Shown piece after piece: positions 1-6,220 of a stretch of DNA of 10,093 nt. The DNA is from JAVBQJ01 sp045585875 (GTDB taxonomy: Bacteria > Verrucomicrobiota > Lentisphaeria > Victivallales > Victivallaceae), in assembly GCA_045585875.1 (NCBI GenBank), contig JAZMZH010000182.1, forward strand, positions 1-10,093, written 5' to 3'. Below the pieces are notes generated by a model, which was given only the letters and a program-made list of their open reading frames with translations, was not told where the DNA came from and made no database searches. A program made the translations under genes and the position numbers. Numbering within the stretch: the stretch's first letter is position 1; every line of letters begins with the position of its first letter.

Positions 1-401
1 CGGATGACGAGCCTGGCCGCGGCCAGCCGGGCCGGCAGCAGTCCTTTGGAGGAGGCGGAACGGAAAAGCCGCAGCGCCTCCAGGCGATCTTCCGCCGCTC
101 CGAATCCGTCGGCGAGGCACACGGCCAGATTGTATTCTCCCTCCGGATCGCCTGCGGCGGCGGCTTTTCGGAACCAGTGGCAGGCCTGTTCGTACTGCCG
201 GCAGGAAAAGTAGAAGCTGCCCAGCCGCACCTGGGCGGACGAGTCTCCGGCCTCCGCGGCGGTCCGGACTTCTCCGGTTCCGGGGAGATACGCCTCCGCG
301 CCGATCAGGGGCGCGCCGGAATACAGCCAGGCCAGAACGGCGACGGCCGCGGAGAGGCACCGGCGGCATCCGCCGCCGGCAAGAGAGGAGGATGCGGACA
401 C
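1..401 (-). CDS. Sel1-repeat (TPR-like) exported protein, 3' end outside window
   Basis: Partial gene; 133 codons are visible and the stop lies beyond the window edge. The probable start is GTG at 399-401, 2 bases after the lpxD stop, with AAAGG nine bases upstream inside the lpxD end; no ATG is available in frame. A TTG overlapping the lpxD stop (405-407) is the alternative but sits too close to that AAAGG. Residues about 13-36 (arginines, then a hydrophobic stretch ending SGAPLIGAEA) look like a signal peptide. From about residue 48 there are Sel1-like repeats: AQVRLGSFYF...HWFRKAAAAGD, then EGEYNLAVCLADGFG...EALRLFRSASSKG, then the start of a third, PARLAAARLV. Sel1 repeats form helical solenoids that mediate protein-protein contacts. 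The exact partner cannot be told. It is last in view in the lpxC-lpxD transcription unit, so an envelope role is possible but only inferred. Confidence 0.75.
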   Translation of the reverse strand, partial: MSASSSLAGGGCRRCLSAAVAVLAWLYSGAPLIGAEAYLPGTGEVRTAAEAGDSSAQVRLGSFYFSCRQYEQACHWFRKAAAAGDPEGEYNLAVCLADGFGAAEDRLEALRLFRSASSKGLLPARLAAARLVI

Positions 402-403
402 TT

Positions 404-1447
404 TCAACGGCCTTTCAGCTCGGCCAGCTCCTTTTCAAGGGCTTCGATTTTGGCGGTAAGGCGCTCCACTTTTTTGGGAAGGGCCAGACGGGCCATGAAT
501 TCCCGCTGGGTTTCCGCCGGGGTGCCGATGGCTATGGAGCCGGCGGGCAGACTCTTCACCACCCCGGCGGTGCCGGCGACCTGGCATCCGTCTCCGATGG
601 TGATGTGTCCGTTGATGCCGGCCTTTGCGGCGATGATGACGCCCCGTCCCAGTTCGGCGCTGCCGGCGATGCCCGACTGCGCCACCAGGATGGAACTCTC
701 CCCCACCACCACGTTGTGAGCGACCATCACCTGATCGTCGATCTTGACGTTGTCCTTGATCCAGGTGACGCCGAAGCGGGCCCGGTCAACGGTGGAATTG
801 GCTCCGATCTCCACATCGGAACCGATCCTGACGATGCCGGTCTGGGGGACTTTCACCAGTCCCCTGGGGCCGGGGACGAATCCGAAGCCGTCGGCGCCGA
901 TGACCACGCCGGAGTGGATGATGGTGCCGTTGCCGATTTCGCAGCGGTAAAGGACGGTCACGTTGGGGTACAGTATGGTTTTGGAGCCGATTTTCACGTC
1001 ATGGCCGATGCAGCAGCCGGCGGCGATGACGGAACCGTCGCCGATGACGGCTCCGGATTCGACGACGGCGTTGGCGCCGATGTGTACGTCTTTGCCGATG
1101 ACGGCGGAGGGATCGACCACGGCGGAGGGATGGATGCCGGGGTGGAATACCGGCGTCGGCGGCGCGAAGAGAGCGATTACCGAGGAGAAGGAATAGTCCA
1201 CATTGTCACAGACAATGAAGGTCCGGTCGTTGAGCGGCTCTTCAGCCAGGTCCTGACACAGCAGGATGATGCCCGCTCTGGCGGTTTCCAGCTGATGACG
1301 GTATTTGCGGTTGCCGATGAAACTCACCTGGGAGGCGTCGGCTTCCTTGATGGAGGCGACTCCGCGGACCTGACGGTCGGGAGATCCGACAATACGCCCG
1401 GAGACGATTTCGGCGATCTGTCGTGCTGTGTAGGTTTTTTCACTCAT
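404..1447 (-). CDS. lpxD: UDP-3-O-acylglucosamine N-acyltransferase LpxD
   Basis: 347 residues, normal for LpxD. It transfers an (R)-3-hydroxyacyl chain from acyl carrier protein to the 2-amino group of UDP-3-O-acylglucosamine, the step after LpxC in lipid A synthesis, in the cytoplasm. The N-terminal domain (about 1-100) has the LpxD-type uridine-binding layout (SFIGNRKYRHQL at 42-53). Residues about 104-310 are hexapeptide repeats forming a left-handed beta helix (HPSAVVDPSAVIGKDVHIGA). GADGFGF at 184-190 is an LpxD hallmark, and His244 in VMVAHNVVVGE matches the family's catalytic His. Residues 325-345 form a charged C-terminal helix as in other LpxD proteins. The start ATG overlaps the end of the skp gene by 8 bases, with CGGAG upstream. 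The skp-lpxD order is common in Gram-negative bacteria, although here lpxA does not follow. Confidence 0.97.
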   Translation of the reverse strand: MSEKTYTARQIAEIVSGRIVGSPDRQVRGVASIKEADASQVSFIGNRKYRHQLETARAGIILLCQDLAEEPLNDRTFIVCDNVDYSFSSVIALFAPPTPVFHPGIHPSAVVDPSAVIGKDVHIGANAVVESGAVIGDGSVIAAGCCIGHDVKIGSKTILYPNVTVLYRCEIGNGTIIHSGVVIGADGFGFVPGPRGLVKVPQTGIVRIGSDVEIGANSTVDRARFGVTWIKDNVKIDDQVMVAHNVVVGESSILVAQSGIAGSAELGRGVIIAAKAGINGHITIGDGCQVAGTAGVVKSLPAGSIAIGTPAETQREFMARLALPKKVERLTAKIEALEKELAELKGR

Positions 1448-2087
1448 TTGCGGACTCCGTTGTTGGTGCTTTGGAACCCCCGGCGGAGGTCTGGATCACG
1501 GCCGGAGGCTGATTGTTGCGGTTCAATTCCTCAAGGATGGGCTGGGTCAGGTCGATGCCGGCCGCGGCGTAGATGACTACGCTCACCAGTTCGGAACCGG
1601 ATCCCCGGGCGGAGGAGTCCAGGAGGATGGTGAAGCCCTCGAGGGCGGCTCTTTTTCGGGCGACGGCGCTGATGTCGTCGAAAATTTCCCGGCGTCGGGA
1701 TTCGGCGAGCTGCTGAAGCTGGGTGCTCTTTTGGAGGCTCTCCTCCTCGAGCTGCCTGCGGCGGACGGCGAGGTTTCGGGCGAGATGTTCCGCCTCCTGA
1801 CGTTTTTTCTCGCGTTCGATGGAGTCGAAAGCCACATTCATGGCCGCGTCCCTGAGGACGGCATATTCGGATTCCTGCTTCTGAAGGTCGGCGAATTCGT
1901 TGTCGATGTACTGCTGATATTCCCGGCCCTGGGCGTCGATATAGGCCTCGGCGATCTTGGTCTTGTAGTAGTTTTTGAACACTGTTTCCAGATTGAACAC
2001 GCCGATCTTCTGTTCGGCGGCGGCGGAGACGGCGGCGGCGGTCAGCAGCGCCGCGGACAGTTTTTTCAGAACCGGGTGGAAAATCAT
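1440..2087 (-). CDS. skp: OmpH/Skp family periplasmic chaperone
   Basis: 215 residues from an ATG at 2085-2087 that follows a strong AAGGAGG site. The frame stays open upstream to 2216, but that part overlaps the HTH gene and precedes a clear signal peptide, so the shorter start is preferred. Residues 1-24 are a signal peptide (KK, hydrophobic core, SAAA before EQ). KIGVFNLETVFKNY at 27-40 is the usual opening strand and helix of OmpH/Skp. Residues about 45-145 are long charged helices rich in Q, E, R and K (the tentacles), and FTILLDSSA plus VVIYAAAGIDLTQPILEELN are the closing strands and helix. Skp trimers hold unfolded outer-membrane proteins in the periplasm. The protein is longer than E. 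coli Skp (161 residues), partly because of a Pro/Ser/Thr/Ala-rich tail of about 25 residues. It lies directly upstream of lpxD with 8 bases of overlap. Confidence 0.9.
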   Translation of the reverse strand: MIFHPVLKKLSAALLTAAAVSAAAEQKIGVFNLETVFKNYYKTKIAEAYIDAQGREYQQYIDNEFADLQKQESEYAVLRDAAMNVAFDSIEREKKRQEAEHLARNLAVRRRQLEEESLQKSTQLQQLAESRRREIFDDISAVARKRAALEGFTILLDSSARGSGSELVSVVIYAAAGIDLTQPILEELNRNNQPPAVIQTSAGGSKAPTTESANE

Positions 2088-2112
2088 GTTTGCCTCCTTG
2101 AAACGGAAACGG

Positions 2113-2511
2113 TCAGAGTTTTTCCCGCTGGAGCTCAATTTCCTTTTGAGCCAGCGCGATGATTTCGTAAAGCTTTTCCTGAGCGGCCTCCTTGGGCAGA
2201 GAGTTGAAAACGTCAAGAAGAATCTTTTCGTCGCAGGTGAGATTCACCATGTCGTGGAGGCGTCGGGCGTGACCGCCGATCACCGGCGGAGGCTGGGGGC
2301 TGTCCTCCCGGTCGTTCAGGTACGGCGCCAGCCAGGGAGCGAGGAGCTCCATGGTCTCGACGCCGAAGGTCTGGGTCTTGCGGGTCAGAAAGCGGCTGAT
2401 CGTCTCGATCTTCACCCCGGTGCGTTTGGAAAATTCACTGATGGAGCCCGCCGCCACAATGCAGCGCCGCAATGCGGACATGACTTCATCCGGTTTCTTG
2501 TTCATCGCCAT
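2113..2511 (-). CDS. Helix-turn-helix (Cro/CI-like) putative DNA-binding protein
   Basis: 132 residues. The start ATG (2509-2511) has AAGGAG six bases upstream; a second ATG two codons later is possible. Residues about 23-42, SISEFSKRTGVKIETISRFL, read as a helix-turn-helix of the Cro/CI (XRE) kind: a first helix, a turn at the Gly of TGV, and a recognition helix IETISRFLTRK. The following GVETMELLAPWLAPYL fits the later helices of that fold. A Pro-rich linker (DSPQPPPVIGG, 70-80) leads to a C-terminal helical region (about 95-132, many E/K/Q, likely coiled coil) that could mediate dimerisation. There is no signal peptide or membrane segment, so it should be cytoplasmic. It sits between trpS (55-base gap) and skp (25-base gap), the loosest spacing in the unit. 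Regulation of the operon is a natural guess but nothing in the sequence proves a target. Confidence 0.8.
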   Translation of the reverse strand: MAMNKKPDEVMSALRRCIVAAGSISEFSKRTGVKIETISRFLTRKTQTFGVETMELLAPWLAPYLNDREDSPQPPPVIGGHARRLHDMVNLTCDEKILLDVFNSLPKEAAQEKLYEIIALAQKEIELQREKL

Positions 2512-2541
2512 ATCTTCTCCTTGGCAGTTTTAAGATTCACA

Positions 2542-2556
2542 GGCGGCTCTCCCGCC
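2542..2556 (-). other. Small hairpin in the trpS-HTH gap
   Basis: In the 55-base gap, a 5-bp stem (GGCGG/CCGCC) encloses a 5-base loop. Read on the minus strand it is not followed by a T run, so it does not look like an intrinsic terminator. It may act as a processing or stability element, or be chance in GC-rich DNA. Confidence 0.3.
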
Positions 2557-2566
2557 GGAACAGTCT

Positions 2567-3535
2567 TCAGCGCAGACCCACCGCCTTGCGGACCCTGGCC
2601 ATGGTCGCCCCGGCGGCTTCCCGGGCTCTGGCCGCGCCCTCGGCCAGGGTTTTCACGACGAATCCCGGGTCCTTTTCCAATTCGGCGCGGCGCGCCCGCA
2701 TGGGACGGAAATATTCCCAGAAAAGCTCGAAGAGCTCCTGCTTGGCATGGCCGTATCCGAAGCCGGTGTTGACACCGGCGTATTTGGCGCGCATCGCCTC
2801 GCGGGCGGGGGCGTCGGCGAAGAGTTTGTAGAGTCCGAAAACGTTGCAGGTGTCCGGGTCTTTGGCCTCGTCCACGCCCCTGCAATCGGTTTTGATGGAC
2901 ATGATGAGCTTGCGGATCTTCTTTTCCTCTCCGAAAATCGGGATGCAGTTGTTGTAGCTCTTGGACATCTTCTGTCCGTCCAGCCCCGGCACCACCGCGA
3001 CTTCGTCCCGGATCAGCCCCTCGGGGATGACAAAGGTTTCGCCGTAGGTCTGGTTGAACCTTATGGCCAGATCCCGGGTGATCTCCAGATGCTGCTTCTG
3101 ATCCTTGCCCACCGGCACCAGATCCGAATCGTAGAGCAGGATGTCCGCCGCCATCAGCACCGGGTAGGAAAAGAGCCCGTTGTTGGGGGCAAACCCCTTG
3201 GCGATCTTGTCCTTGTAACTGTGGGCGCGCTCGAGGAAACCCACCGTCGTGATGCAGTTCAGCACCCACATGAGCTCCGTCACTTCCGGCACGTCGGACT
3301 GGACGAAAAAGGCGTTGTCCTTAAGCTCCAGCCCGCACGCCAGCAGATCCATGGCGAGGTTGCGCACCCGGGCCCGCAGCAGATCCGCCGCGGGCTGGGT
3401 GGTCATGGCGTGAAAGTCGGCGATGAAAAGAAAGGTGTTGCCCCGGCGCGAAAGTTCGGTCATCGGCTGAATCATGCCGAAGTAGTTGCCGATGTGGGGT
3501 TCGCCCGAGGGTTGAATACCGCTTAAAATACGCAT
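2567..3535 (-). CDS. trpS: Tryptophanyl-tRNA synthetase
   Basis: 322 residues, the usual bacterial TrpS size. It is a class I enzyme that activates tryptophan with ATP and loads it onto tRNA-Trp in the cytoplasm. The opening SGIQPSGEPHIGNYFG (5-20) carries the HIGH-type motif as HIGN (14-17), and GQKMSKSYNN (187-196) carries a perfect KMSKS loop (189-193). FIADFHAMT (38-46) and AADILLYDSDLVPVGKDQKQHLE (129-151) are the tryptophan and ATP pocket segments typical of TrpS. The C-terminal part is helical and rich in Ala and Arg. The start ATG lies 3 bases after the pyrF stop, with GGGAG overlapping the end of pyrF, so the two are probably translated from the same message. No leader peptide or T-box-like region is present immediately upstream, which argues against separate tryptophan-responsive control at this point. 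Confidence 0.97.
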   Translation of the reverse strand: MRILSGIQPSGEPHIGNYFGMIQPMTELSRRGNTFLFIADFHAMTTQPAADLLRARVRNLAMDLLACGLELKDNAFFVQSDVPEVTELMWVLNCITTVGFLERAHSYKDKIAKGFAPNNGLFSYPVLMAADILLYDSDLVPVGKDQKQHLEITRDLAIRFNQTYGETFVIPEGLIRDEVAVVPGLDGQKMSKSYNNCIPIFGEEKKIRKLIMSIKTDCRGVDEAKDPDTCNVFGLYKLFADAPAREAMRAKYAGVNTGFGYGHAKQELFELFWEYFRPMRARRAELEKDPGFVVKTLAEGAARAREAAGATMARVRKAVGLR

Positions 3536-3538
3536 GAT

Positions 3539-4363
3539 CTATCTCCCCGCCGCGTTTTTGGCCGCGGCGATGGCGTTGTTGAGATTCACGGTTGCTTCTC
3601 TGGCCCGGGCGGCGAAATCCTCGCCGCTCCCCGCGTACAGGATGCCCCTGGAGGAGTTTACGGCCAGTCCGAATCCCCGGGAATCCAGTCCGTTGGCGAT
3701 CACCGCCTCCACGCTGCCGCCCTGGGCGCCGACTCCGGGCACCAGCAGGGGGATGTCTCCGATGATCCGCCGGATGCGGCCCAGCTCTCCCGGATAGGTG
3801 GCTCCGGCCACCAGCAGGATGTTGCCGTTGCGGTTCCAGCGGGAAACCGCCAGCTCCGCCACGTGCTCGTAGACCGGTCTGCCCTCGCAAATCAGATTCT
3901 GAAGGTCTCCTCCTCCCGGGTTTGAGGTGCGGCAGAGGATGACCACGCCCCTGTCGGCGCGATCCAGGAAAGGATCGAGGGCGTCGGTGCCCATGTACGG
4001 ATTCACCGTCACCGCGTCGGCCTGATAGAAATCAAAGGCTTCGGCGGCGTACATCCGGGCGGTCGCTCCGATGTCGCCGCGCTTGGCGTCCAGAATCACC
4101 GGGACGCCCGGAAAAGCGGCGTGTATGTACTCGATGGTGCGCTTCAGCGCATCGTTGGCGCCGCAGGCCGCGTAATAGGCGGCCTGGGGCTTGTAGCAGC
4201 AGACCAGATCGCCGGTGGCGTCGATGATCGCCCGGTTGAATTCAAAGATCGCGTCCGGATGTTCCCGCAGGCACTCCGGCAGTTTCGCCGGGTCCGGGTC
4301 CAGGCCGACGCACACCATGCCCGTGTTTTGCCAGCGGGCCCGCAGGTCGGTGATGAAACTCAT
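3539..4363 (-). CDS. pyrF: Orotidine 5'-phosphate decarboxylase (type 2 subfamily)
   Basis: 274 residues from the ATG at 4361-4363, which overlaps the lipoprotein stop as ATGA. The frame is open further upstream only because it runs through the lipoprotein gene in another frame. It decarboxylates orotidine monophosphate to UMP, the last step of de novo pyrimidine synthesis. The sequence opens with MVCVGLDPDPAKLPE (16-30), has FNRAIIDAT (42-50) and YKPQAAYYAACG (57-68), then the catalytic LDAKRGDIGATA (91-102) with the Asp/Lys/Asp set D92, K94, D97. VTVNPYMGTDAL (118-129), VPGVGAQGG (208-216) and NSSRGILYA (236-244) complete the phosphate-binding end of the TIM barrel. The length and the YKPQAA and NPYMG segments are typical of the longer type 2 family rather than the E. 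coli type. Confidence 0.96.
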   Translation of the reverse strand: MSFITDLRARWQNTGMVCVGLDPDPAKLPECLREHPDAIFEFNRAIIDATGDLVCCYKPQAAYYAACGANDALKRTIEYIHAAFPGVPVILDAKRGDIGATARMYAAEAFDFYQADAVTVNPYMGTDALDPFLDRADRGVVILCRTSNPGGGDLQNLICEGRPVYEHVAELAVSRWNRNGNILLVAGATYPGELGRIRRIIGDIPLLVPGVGAQGGSVEAVIANGLDSRGFGLAVNSSRGILYAGSGEDFAARAREATVNLNNAIAAAKNAAGR

Positions 4364-4935
4364 TTCTGATCCTCCGTTCCGGTCCCCTCGGAAACGATGA
4401 CAAACATGGGACTGAGCGCCGAAATGCTGGAGAGATTCAGCTCGGCGTAGGCGATGAATATCATATCCCGGTCCGCGGGAATCCGTTCGATGAAATCCAG
4501 CGGCACGGAAAATCGGGCCTTGTTGCCCGGATTCAAACTCAGGGTGTAATGCTCCGGCGGCTTCGGCCGGTCGAAATCCGGCGCGATCATGAACCATTCG
4601 GCGCTCGCGGCCTCCTGAGGCGTTTCGCCGGAAACATAGGGACGGAAATGGATCAGGAAATTGTCCGGATCCAGCAGATACCACTCCGGAATTTCCACCG
4701 GGGCGGCGGCCTCGTTGCTGAGATCCAGCTCCAGCACCGCCGGTTCGCCGCTGCGGAACGTGATCTCGTCCCGGCTCGTGGAGAGGACGACATCCGCATC
4801 CCTGATTTTGCGGTAGACGACGTAATAGTTTTCGTTGAGAGTTTTCATGGCTTCGCTCTCGACGGTTTCCTCCACCATGCACCCGCAGAGGCAGAGGAGC
4901 GCGGACGGAAAAGCGAAAAGACGGAATTTTTTCAT
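4360..4935 (-). CDS. Putative lipoprotein of unknown function
   Basis: 191 residues from the ATG at 4933-4935, which overlaps the upstream stop as ATGA. The frame is open further back to 5040, but that part lacks a signal sequence. Residues 1-18 are a lysine-led hydrophobic signal ending LLCLCG before Cys19, a lipobox with an unusual Cys at -2. The mature part has alternating short hydrophobic strands and acidic loops (AVLELDLSNEAAAPVEIPEW at 66-85, TLSLNPGNKARFSVPLDF at 131-148), suggesting an immunoglobulin-like or other beta-sandwich domain. I do not recognise the family. It lies between a small membrane protein and pyrF with 4-base overlaps on both sides, so it is firmly within the operon. 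An envelope function is the reasonable inference, given the signal and the lpx neighbours. Confidence 0.75.
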   Translation of the reverse strand: MKKFRLFAFPSALLCLCGCMVEETVESEAMKTLNENYYVVYRKIRDADVVLSTSRDEITFRSGEPAVLELDLSNEAAAPVEIPEWYLLDPDNFLIHFRPYVSGETPQEAASAEWFMIAPDFDRPKPPEHYTLSLNPGNKARFSVPLDFIERIPADRDMIFIAYAELNLSSISALSPMFVIVSEGTGTEDQK

Positions 4936-5270
4936 AACAGCCTGCCTTTGTCCTTGTCCCGGTCCTGCCGCCCGCGGCTGCCGATTTTGCTCCGGAGCAC
5001 GCCCGCGAAGACCAGGAGCGCTCCGATGCCGAAGATCCATTTGCAGATGGTCAGCTCAAAGAGATCCTGCCAGGTTTTCGGATTGGTCTCCGTGGCTCCC
5101 TCGCCGCTGACGATGCAGACCACGCTGAGCGCCACTACAAACGCTCCGAACCAAAGCGCCACGGAAATCAGTCCCGCAATGAGTTTGAAAATCAGCATGC
5201 CGGACTGTTCCGAGACCCGCTTGGCGGGGTAGGGGGTATTGGACTTGCCGATGGTCCTGCGCCTGATCAT
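4932..5270 (-). CDS. Small two-span membrane protein, unknown function
   Basis: 112 residues. The start ATG at 5268-5270 overlaps the fabZ stop as ATGA, and the stop overlaps the lipoprotein start in the same way, so translational coupling on both sides supports a real gene. The N-terminus is basic (MIRRRTIGKS), followed by a long hydrophobic stretch at about 25-54 (LIFKLIAGLISVALWFGAFV), a polar loop (SGEGATETNPKTWQDL) and a second span at about 74-92 (WIFGIGALLVFAGVL). The tail is very basic and polar (RGRQDRDKDKGRLL). By the positive-inside tendency both termini should face the cytoplasm. I recognise no family. An alternative start at Met25, just before the first span, would give 88 residues but would break the ATGA coupling. 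Confidence 0.7.
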   Translation of the reverse strand: MIRRRTIGKSNTPYPAKRVSEQSGMLIFKLIAGLISVALWFGAFVVALSVVCIVSGEGATETNPKTWQDLFELTICKWIFGIGALLVFAGVLRSKIGSRGRQDRDKDKGRLL

Positions 5271-6220
5271 TTCTCCGCCGCCTCCGGATTTTTGTCCACG
5301 ATGGCGAACATGAGCGTGATCTCAAAGACCTTTTCCCCATCCACATAGATGGTGCCGTTGCCCTTGCCGAAACTCTTGCCGGGATTGGGCAGCTCAACCT
5401 TGCAGACCAGCTGGTCCCCGGGCTGCACCATGGCGAAGCTCTCGGCGGAGGTTATCGCGGCGAAGAGACCGAGCTTCCCGGTGTTTTGAGGCTGGGACAG
5501 AATACAGGCGCAGCCCACCTGCGCGACGATTTCGCAGAGGAGACTCTCGGGAAACACCGGCGCCGGACCGCCGCTGCCGCAGAAAACCTCTTCGTTGACG
5601 GTGAGATTTTTGATGGCCACGGCGCTTTTTTCGTCGATGCTGACCACATTGTCGATGAGCAGAAACGGATAGCGGTGGGGCATGGCCCGGCGGATCGCTT
5701 CGATTTCCATGGCGGTCGTTCCGCTGCGGCGGTCGTACTCGCCTTCTCCGGCTGCCGGCATGGTGTCCGGAGCGGCGTAAGGGCGCACTCCGACGGTGAC
5801 GGAACCCTCGCAGGTGACGCCGACGGCGTTGGAGACTTTTACCTGAAACGAGGCTTCGTCCGAGGCAAGGCCGGTCATTTCCGCTTCGATGCGGAGACGG
5901 TCGCCGGGTTCGGCGGGGTTGCGGAATTTGATTTTCTGAAGGCGCTTCAGATAGACGTTTCTGGAACCGTCCGGATCGAGTTTTTCCCGGACCGCGATTT
6001 CGCAGAGCTGTTTCATGGCTTCCACCTGGAGCACTCCCGGCATGATGGGACGGTCCGGGAAATGGCCCTGAAAAAACAGCTCGTTGATGGAGAGATTCTT
6101 GAGGCCGGTAAAGACGGTTTCGGATTCTCTTCTGACCCGGTCCAGCAACAGCATGGGATAGCGCCAGGGGAGCGCCTCCCGAAGTTCTTTCGCACCTATG
6201 ATTTCACCGATTCGTATCAT
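5267..6220 (-). CDS. fabZ: Tandem double-hotdog FabZ-type 3-hydroxyacyl-ACP dehydratase
   Basis: 317 residues, about twice a normal FabZ (near 150). Two FabZ-like hotdog domains follow each other (about 10-147 and 173-313), joined by a short linker rich in Ala, Gly and Pro. Domain 1 has LPWRYPMLLLDRV (17-29), the active-site QGHFPDRPIMPGVLQVEAM (51-69) with His53 and Glu67, and KIKFRNPAEPGD (96-107). Domain 2 has MPHRYPFLLIDNV (180-192) and CGSGGPAPVFPESLLCEIV (214-232), where the catalytic His position is Ser216 but Glu230 is kept; it closes with GEKVFEITLMFAI (295-307) as FabZ does. FabZ removes water from (R)-3-hydroxyacyl-ACP in fatty acid elongation. The start has GGAGGGAG upstream and overlaps lpxC as ATGA. 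The lpxC-fabZ adjacency links fatty acid and lipid A synthesis, which share 3-hydroxyacyl-ACP. A non-catalytic or altered-substrate role is possible. Confidence 0.9.
   Translation of the reverse strand: MIRIGEIIGAKELREALPWRYPMLLLDRVRRESETVFTGLKNLSINELFFQGHFPDRPIMPGVLQVEAMKQLCEIAVREKLDPDGSRNVYLKRLQKIKFRNPAEPGDRLRIEAEMTGLASDEASFQVKVSNAVGVTCEGSVTVGVRPYAAPDTMPAAGEGEYDRRSGTTAMEIEAIRRAMPHRYPFLLIDNVVSIDEKSAVAIKNLTVNEEVFCGSGGPAPVFPESLLCEIVAQVGCACILSQPQNTGKLGLFAAITSAESFAMVQPGDQLVCKVELPNPGKSFGKGNGTIYVDGEKVFEITLMFAIVDKNPEAAEK

Noticed and set aside
392..1576. Long open frame on the plus strand opposite lpxD (394 codons)
   Set aside because: Its translation is a Gly/Asp-rich mirror of the lpxD hexapeptide repeats and matches no family. 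lpxD on the other strand has clear motifs and an SD site.
2502..3269. Second minus-strand frame inside trpS (255 codons)
   Set aside because: Composition is Gly/Arg/Gln-rich low complexity, typical of an off-frame translation; trpS occupies the same bases with HIGH and KMSKS motifs.
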